Assembly: GCA_963780675.1 (NCBI GenBank)
Contig: CAWACR010000003.1
Coordinates: forward strand, 248,001 to 312,000
Length of the DNA stretch: 64,000 nucleotides
Direction: 5' to 3'
Source: JAHECE01 sp963780675
GTDB lineage: Bacteria > Actinomycetota > Actinomycetes > Actinomycetales > JAHECE01
Below the pieces are notes generated by a model. That model ran no database searches, had not been told where the DNA came from, and saw nothing but the letters and a program-made list of their open reading frames with translations. The position numbers and the translations under genes were made by a program. Positions 59,117-64,000 of this stretch are shown in pieces. The first letter of the stretch is position 1, and each line of letters opens with the position of its first letter.

Positions 59117-60433
59117 ATGAGCGATTCCACGACGCCCGCCCATACCCACGACGCCCCGCTTGCCGAGGTCGACCCCGAGATCGCCGCCGTCCTCGAGCGC
59201 GAGCTCGGCCGCCAGCGCGGCACCCTCGAGATGATCGCGAGCGAGAACTTCGTCCCGCGCGCCGTGCTCCAGGCGCAGGGCTCCGTGCTGACCAACAAGT
59301 ACGCCGAGGGCTACCCCGGCCGCCGCTACTACGGCGGCTGCGAGTAGGTCGACGTCGCCGAGCAGCTCGCGATCGATCGCGCCAAGGACCTCTTCGGCGC
59401 CGAGCTACGCCAACGTGCAGCCGCACTCCGGCGCCACGGCCAACGCGGCCGTGCTGCACGCGCTCGATCCAGCCCGGCGACCGCGATCCTCGGCCTCGAG
59501 CCTCGCCCACGGCGGCCACCTCACCCACGGCATGAAGCTCAACTTCTCGGGCCAGCTCTACGACGTCGCTCGCGTACGGCGTGGACCCGAAGACCTACCG
59601 CATCGACATGGAGCCGTGCGCGAGACCGCGCTCGCAGACCAGCCCGCAGGTGCATCATCGCCGGCTGGTCCGCCTACCCGCGGCACCTCGACTTCGCCGC
59701 CTTCCGCGCGATCGCCGACGAGGTCGGCGCGCACGCTCTGGGTCGACATGGCGCACTTCGCCGGCCTCGTCGCCGCCGGGCCTGCACCCGTCCCCCGTGC
59801 CCGCACGCGCGACGTCGTCTCCTCGACCGTGCACAAGACGATCGGCGGCCCGCGCTCCGGCTTCATCCTCGCGCAACGACGCCGACGTACGCCAAGAAGC
59901 TCAACTCCGCCGTGTTCCCCGGCCAGCAGGGCGGCCCGCTCATGCACGTGATCGCCGCCAAGGCCGTCGCGTTCAAGATCGCCGGCGGGCGCGGAGTTCA
60001 AGGAGCGCCAGGAGCGCACCCTGCGAGGGCGCCAGATCCTCGCCGAGCGCCTCATCGCGCCCGACGTCGCCGACGCCGGCGTCGCCGTGCTCACGGGCGG
60101 CACCGACGTGCACCTCGTGCTCGTCGACCTGCGCAACTCGGCGCTCGACGGCCAGCAGGCCGAGGACCTCCTGCACGAGGTCGGGCATCACGGTCAACCG
60201 CAACGCGGTGCCGTTCGACCCGCGCCCGCCGATGGTCACGTCGGGCCTGCGCATCGGCACGCCGGCGCTCGCGACCCGCGGCTTCGGCGACGCCGAGTTC
60301 ACCGAGGTCGCCGACATCATCGCGACGGCGCTCAAGGCGCGGCGCCGACGTCGCGGCGCTCCGGGCCCGCGTCGCCACGCTCACCGACGGCTTCCCGCTC
60401 TACCCGGGCCTCTACCCCGGCCTCGAGCAGTAG
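59117..60433 (+). CDS. glyA: Serine hydroxymethyltransferase, heavily frameshifted
   Basis: Makes glycine and 5,10-methylene-THF. It starts MSDSTTPAHTH after gcggagg and reads normally through ENFVPRAVLQAQGSVLTNKYAEGYPGRRYYGGCE, where TAG stands in place of the conserved Tyr codon (59345-59347). Beyond that, conserved blocks appear in rotating frames: [57 protein letters not shown], the PLP-lysine block VSSTVHKTIGGPRSGFIL, VFPGQQGGPLMH, NAVPFDPRPPMVTSGLRIGTPA. I count 16 single-base insertions and one deletion, net zero in frame, so the stop TAG is the normal one. The gene as written cannot make SHMT; sequence error is the likeliest reason. Confidence 0.85.
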
Positions 60434-60445
60434 GCCGCGGGCTCG

Positions 60446-61345
60446 ATGGCGTGCGCAGGATCCTCGACGGCAACGCGACCGCGGCCGCCGATCAAGGCCG
60501 AGCTGACGGAGCGCGTCGCCGCGCTCGCGGCGCGCGGGCATCGACGCCCGGGCTCGGCACCCTCCTCGTCGGCGACGACCCCGGCTCGCCGTGGTACGTC
60601 GGCGGCAAGCACCGCGGACTGCGCCGAGGTGGGCATCGCGTCGATCCGCGAGGACCTGCCCGCGACGGCGACGCCAGGCCGAGATCGAGGCCGCGGTCGA
60701 CGCGGCTCAACGCCGACCCGGCGTGCACCGGCTACATCGTGCAGCTGCCGCTGCCCGAAGGGCATCGACACGAACGCGATGCTCGAGCTCATCGATCCCG
60801 ACAAGGACGCCGACGGCCTGCACCCGACGAACCTCGGCCGACTCGTGCTGCGCGTCGACGAGCGCGATCACGTCGCCGCTGCCGTGCACGCCCGCGCGGG
60901 ATCGTCGAGCTGCTGCGAGCGCTACGGGCGTCCCGGTCGCGGGCAAGCACGTCGTCGTCGTCGGCCGCGGGACCACCGTCGGCCGCTCGCATCGGGCTCC
61001 TGCTCACCCGCAAGGCGCATCAACGCGACCGTGACCCTCACGCCACACCGGGCACGCCGGACCTGGCGGCCCACACGCGCCGGGCCGACGTCGTCGTCGC
61101 CGCCGCCGGGGTGCCGGGCATCGTCACGGCCGACATGGTCAAGCCCGGCGCCATCGTGCTCGACGTCGGCGTCAGCCGCGTGACGGACCCCGAGACGGCA
61201 AGGCAGCGCTTGCGGGCGACGTCGACCCCGGGGTCGGCCGAGGTCGCCGCGCTGGCTCTCGCCGAACCCCGGCGGCGTCGGCCCGATGACGCGCGCGATG
61301 CTGCTGGCGAACGTGGTCGAGGCGGCGGAGCGTTCGCTCGACTGA
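60446..61345 (+). CDS. folD: Methylenetetrahydrofolate dehydrogenase/cyclohydrolase, heavily frameshifted
   Basis: Bifunctional enzyme leading to 10-formyl-THF. Blocks in rotating frames: RILDGNATAAA, ELTERVAALAARG, GTLLVGDDPGSPWYVGGKHR, VGIASIREDLPAT, NADPACTGYIVQLPLPEG, DKDADGLHPTNLGRL, GKHVVVVGRGTTVGRS, ADVVVAAAGVPGIVTADMVKPGAIVLDVGVSRV, PGGVGPMTRAMLLANVVEAAERSLD. Over a dozen one-base insertions and two losses, again at codon junctions (for example GCC-G-ATC, GAA-G-GGC, TCG-C-ATC, GCG-C-TGG). It lies 12 bases after glyA under the same riboswitch. About 290 residues if corrected. Confidence 0.83.
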
Positions 61346-61371
61346 TCCGGTCCCCGCGAGGTCGCGGATCC

Positions 61372-61409
61372 GACGCGAGGTCGAGGATCTGACGCCTCGA
61401 CCTCGTGTC
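61372..61409. terminator. Hairpin between folD and xth
   Basis: An 11-bp stem cgaggtcgagg/cctcgacctcg (61376-61386 with 61395-61405), extended by a G-T and three more pairs, with an 8-base loop, begins 26 bases after the folD stop. It shares the word gaggtcgagg with the long palindrome before secA. Confidence 0.6.
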
Positions 61410-61471
61410 AGGGCCTCGACCTCGGCAGCGAGCGCGGTGGCTGTCACCGCGGCAGGGCAGAATCTCCACCC

Positions 61472-62284
61472 GTGCTCACGGTCGCCACGGTCAACGTCAA
61501 CGGCATCCGTGCCGCCTTCCGCCGCGGTATGGACACCTGGCTCGCCGAGCGCAGACCCGACGTGCTCTGCCTGCAGGAGGTCCGCGCCCCGGACGAGCTG
61601 GTCGCCGAGCACCTCGGCCCCGACTGGCACGTGGTGCACGAGGCGTGTGACGTCAAGGGTCGCGCTGGGGTCGCGGTCGCGTCCCGCCTCCCCATGTCGG
61701 CGGTGCGGGTCGGGCTCGGGTCGCACCACCACGGCGCCGCGCGCCGGGCCGAGGACTCCGGCCGCTGGGTGGAGGCCGACGTCGAGACGCCCGACGGCGG
61801 GTCGCTCACCGTGGTCTCGGCGTACGTGCACTCCGGTGAGGTCGGCACGCCGAAGATGGACGCCAAGTTCGCCTTCCTCGACGAGGTGACGACGCGGCTG
61901 GGGGACCTCGCCGCGGACGGGCGCCGCGCCGTCGTCGTCGGCGACCTCAACATCGCCCATCGCGAGGTGGACCTCAAGAACTGGCGGACGAACCGGAAGA
62001 CCGCCGGATTCACGCTCGAGGAGCGCGCCTACCTCGACCGCTGGTTCGACGGCCTCGGGTGGGTGGACCTCGGGCGGCGCCTCGGCGGCGACGGACCAGG
62101 TCCGTACACCTGGTGGACCTGGCGCGGGAAGGCGTTCGACAACGACGCCGGCTGGCGCATCGACTACCAGCTGGCGACGGCGCCGCTCGCCGCTCTCGCG
62201 CGGGACGCCGTCGTCGACCGGGCGCCGTCGTACGCGGAGCGGTGGAGCGACCACGCGCCGCTGGTCGTCACGTACGACCTCTGA
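61472..62284 (+). CDS. xth: Exodeoxyribonuclease III (AP endonuclease)
   Basis: Protein of 270 residues for base-excision repair. Motifs: ATVNVNGIRAAFRRG, CLQEVRAPD (Glu), VVSAYVHSGEVG, VVGDLNIAHREVDLKNW, WRIDYQLAT and ERWSDHAPLVV (Asp-His). GTG start gives the family N-terminus MLTVATVNVNGIR. The frame is clean, marking the end of the indel patch. Confidence 0.95.
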   Translation: MLTVATVNVNGIRAAFRRGMDTWLAERRPDVLCLQEVRAPDELVAEHLGPDWHVVHEACDVKGRAGVAVASRLPMSAVRVGLGSHHHGAARRAEDSGRWVEADVETPDGGSLTVVSAYVHSGEVGTPKMDAKFAFLDEVTTRLGDLAADGRRAVVVGDLNIAHREVDLKNWRTNRKTAGFTLEERAYLDRWFDGLGWVDLGRRLGGDGPGPYTWWTWRGKAFDNDAGWRIDYQLATAPLAALARDAVVDRAPSYAERWSDHAPLVVTYDL

Positions 62285-62352
62285 CGACGTCCCCCGCGCG
62301 GGGAGGCGGTAGGTTCCTCTGCCGTGACGCAGCGACCCGAGGCGAGCCAGCG

Positions 62353-63153
62353 ATGACGGGCTTCACGGACACCCTCGCCTTCACCAGTCTCGTCGTGCTC
62401 GCGCTCGGCGCCGTGCTCGGACTCGTCAGCCGCTTCATCCTGCGCGGCCGCAGCAGCATGTCCGCCTCGGGCTCGATCCTGGCCGGCATCGCGGGCTCGG
62501 TGATCGGCGGAGGGGTCGCCCACGTCGTCACGGGCAGCCCCGAGAACCCGCGGATCAGCCTCGTGCTGGCCTTCTCGGTGATCGGGACGGTGGCGGTCCT
62601 GCTCGTGGCCGAGCGCTTCGTCACGCGGCCGGAGCCGACCGCGCTCGAGCTGATCGACGCCGGGGAGTCCGCGACGGTCGAGTTCAAGTCGACGGCCCGG
62701 CACAACGTCCGCTCCGGCCAGCGGGACGACCGGATCGAGGCGGTCATCGCCAAGACCCTCGCCGGCTTCCTCAACACGCGCGGCGGCACCCTGCTCATCG
62801 GGGTCGACGACGCCGGCGCCGTCCTCGGCCTCGACGACGACCTCCGGTACATGAAGGCCCCCGATCTCGACCGGTACGAGCTGTGGCTGCACGACTTCCT
62901 GACCCGGGTGCTCGGCGCGCCTGCCGTGTCCCAGGTCCGGGTGACGTTCCCGGTCGTGGCCGGCAAGGCGATCTGCCGGATCGAGGCCGCGAAGTCGACC
63001 CGCCCGGTGTTCGTCCGTCCCGCGAAGAGCGACCAGGTGCTCTTCTACGCCCGCATCGGCAACTCCACGCGCGAGCTCAGCGTGGCCGAGGCGATCGACT
63101 ACGCGATCGACCACTTCCACCGCCGGCGTCCCTGGTCGCCGCGCCGCCCGTAG
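62353..63153 (+). CDS. Membrane-anchored AlbA_2 (Schlafen-like) domain protein
   Basis: Protein of 266 residues. Three N-terminal helices (FTSLVVLALGAVLGLVSRFIL, GSILAGIAGSVIGGGVAHVV, SLVLAFSVIGTVAVLLVA) resemble the GlsB/YeaQ transglycosylase-associated family. From residue ~105 an AlbA_2 domain follows: ESATVEFKSTARHNVRSG, IAKTLAGFLNTRGGTLLIGVDDAGAVLGLDDDL, then a second half ending VLFYARIGNSTRELSVAEAIDYAIDHF. AlbA_2 domains bind nucleic acid or act in signalling and defence proteins; fusion to a short membrane module is unusual. The frame is clean. ATG 62353 is the first reasonable start. Confidence 0.8.
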   Translation: MTGFTDTLAFTSLVVLALGAVLGLVSRFILRGRSSMSASGSILAGIAGSVIGGGVAHVVTGSPENPRISLVLAFSVIGTVAVLLVAERFVTRPEPTALELIDAGESATVEFKSTARHNVRSGQRDDRIEAVIAKTLAGFLNTRGGTLLIGVDDAGAVLGLDDDLRYMKAPDLDRYELWLHDFLTRVLGAPAVSQVRVTFPVVAGKAICRIEAAKSTRPVFVRPAKSDQVLFYARIGNSTRELSVAEAIDYAIDHFHRRRPWSPRRP

Positions 63154-63211
63154 CGCCCGCGCCCGCGAAAGTGGGGCGAAGGCGGAGCGGGTGGGGCCGG
63201 CCGGGGTGGGG

Positions 63212-64000
63212 CTAGCCGACGCGTCCGGCCGGGGGGCCGGCGACGGCGATGAGGAACGCGGGTTCGTGCATGCCGCGGTCGGCGAAGGCCGTGGTGACGG
63301 CTTCGGCCACGGACGCCGCTGTCCCGGCCTCGATGAGGGCGATGGCGGAGCCTCCGAAGCCGCCCCCGGTCATCCGAGCCCCCAGCGCCCCGGCGTCTCG
63401 TGCCGCGGACACGGCGATGTCGAGCTCGGCGCACGAGACCTCGTAGTCGGCGCGCAGGGACTCGTGCGAGGCGTCCAGGAGGGGGCCGACCTCGCGGACG
63501 CGACCGGCGCGGACGAGGTCGGTGAACTCGACGACGCGGGCGATCTCGGTGACGACGTGCCGCACGCGCTTGCGCTCGACGTCGTCCTCCAGGGCGGCCA
63601 GGGCGGCGTCGAGGTCGGTGACCTCTCGTAGGGTGCCGACCCCGAGCCTCTCCGCGGCGGCGTGGCAGGAGGCCCGCCGCGCGGCGTACTGGCCGTCGAC
63701 GAGGGCGTGCTCGGCGCGGGTGTCGATGACCAGCAGCTCGAGCCCCGCGGAGGTCAGGTCGAAGGGGACCTGCTCGATGGAGGCGTCGACGTTGTCGAGC
63801 AGAAGGGCGTGCCCGGGCCGGGCGCGCAGCGAGGCGGCCTGGTCCATGCCGCCGGTCGGGGCGCCGGCGACGTCGTTCTCCGCCCGCACGCACGCGGCCG
63901 TGAGGCGCGCCCGCCCGGCGTCGTCACCGGCCAGGCCGAGCCCGAAGAGGTCGTCCAGCGCCACGGCGACCGCACACTCGATCGCCGCCGACGACGACAG
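63212..64000 (-). CDS. galK: Galactokinase (5' end outside window)
   Basis: C-terminal part of a GHMP kinase that phosphorylates galactose in the Leloir pathway. The frame runs off the right edge; the last bases encode LSSSAAIECA of the ATP-binding motif 2. Within the window: MDQAASLRARPGHALLLD, ASCHAAAERLGV, SHESLRADYEVSCAELD and the third GHMP motif ARMTGGGFGGSAIAL. About 262 residues are visible. Convergent with the AlbA_2 gene. Confidence 0.95.
   Translation of the reverse strand: MSSSAAIECAVAVALDDLFGLGLAGDDAGRARLTAACVRAENDVAGAPTGGMDQAASLRARPGHALLLDNVDASIEQVPFDLTSAGLELLVIDTRAEHALVDGQYAARRASCHAAAERLGVGTLREVTDLDAALAALEDDVERKRVRHVVTEIARVVEFTDLVRAGRVREVGPLLDASHESLRADYEVSCAELDIAVSAARDAGALGARMTGGGFGGSAIALIEAGTAASVAEAVTTAFADRGMHEPAFLIAVAGPPAGRVG

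Noticed and set aside
59117..61345. glyA and folD as true decayed pseudogenes
   Set aside because: Conserved blocks are essentially unmutated apart from phase-locked indels, the ZTP riboswitch is intact and both genes are normally needed. Neutral decay would also accumulate substitutions. Kept as frameshifted CDS pending resequencing.

Overview
This is about 64 kb of very GC-rich chromosome (estimated above 70% G+C) from an actinobacterium. The most likely group is the Micrococcales (Cellulomonas/Isoptericola/Promicromonospora-like); that placement is inferred from gene order and codon use, not from a phylogeny. Supporting markers are the block mtrB-lpqB-comF-hpf-secA, a SigR/RsrA pair, a 24-residue bL37 gene and purN-purH next to sucCD. 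I saw no prophage, insertion sequence, CRISPR array, tRNA or rRNA.

Layout. 0-8.5 kb: envelope sensing (MtrB, cut by the left edge; LpqB), ComF, hibernation factor and SecA. 8.5-13.4 kb: small actinobacterial conserved genes (Rv3235 family, LysM protein, a possible double Sm-like protein, an HTH protein, SAF and CpaE-like proteins, DUF6912). 13.4-21.5 kb, minus strand: sbcC-sbcD, hisN, rsgA, aroA, DoxX. 21.6-26.5 kb: sigR-rsrA with its own promoter, an esterase, bL37 and pcrA. 26.6-30.8 kb: an SOS-boxed, frameshifted DUF222-HNH gene and an OatA-like acyltransferase. 31-45 kb: central metabolism (sucCD, purN, ZTP riboswitch-purH, icd, mdh) with membrane proteins and an aquaporin. 45.3-54.3 kb: a tightly packed operon of GntR regulator, BMP-type ABC transporter, catalytic-residue-free isochorismatase paralogue, biuret amidohydrolase and allophanate hydrolase. 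I read it as uptake and breakdown of biuret or a related ureide to ammonia and CO2. 54.3-64 kb: DUF167, pullulanase-type GH13, purU, a GNAT protein, ZTP riboswitch-glyA-folD, xth, a membrane-anchored AlbA_2 protein and galK, cut by the right edge.

The C1-folate and purine genes (purN, purH, purU, glyA, folD) lie in two places, and each place has a ZTP riboswitch, so a rise in ZMP/ZTP would raise 10-formyl-THF supply and AICAR use together.

The strangest feature is that two patches (about 45.7-53.0 kb and 58.6-61.3 kb) carry dozens of single-base indels, nearly all insertions of one G or C. Wherever the reading frame can be rebuilt by eye, each insertion can be placed exactly between two codons. 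The genes between and around the patches are clean. Genes in the patches are annotated over their full rebuilt extent and described as frameshifted. I suspect a consensus or processing artefact, because glyA and folD are normally indispensable, but the codon phasing is not what random error predicts.
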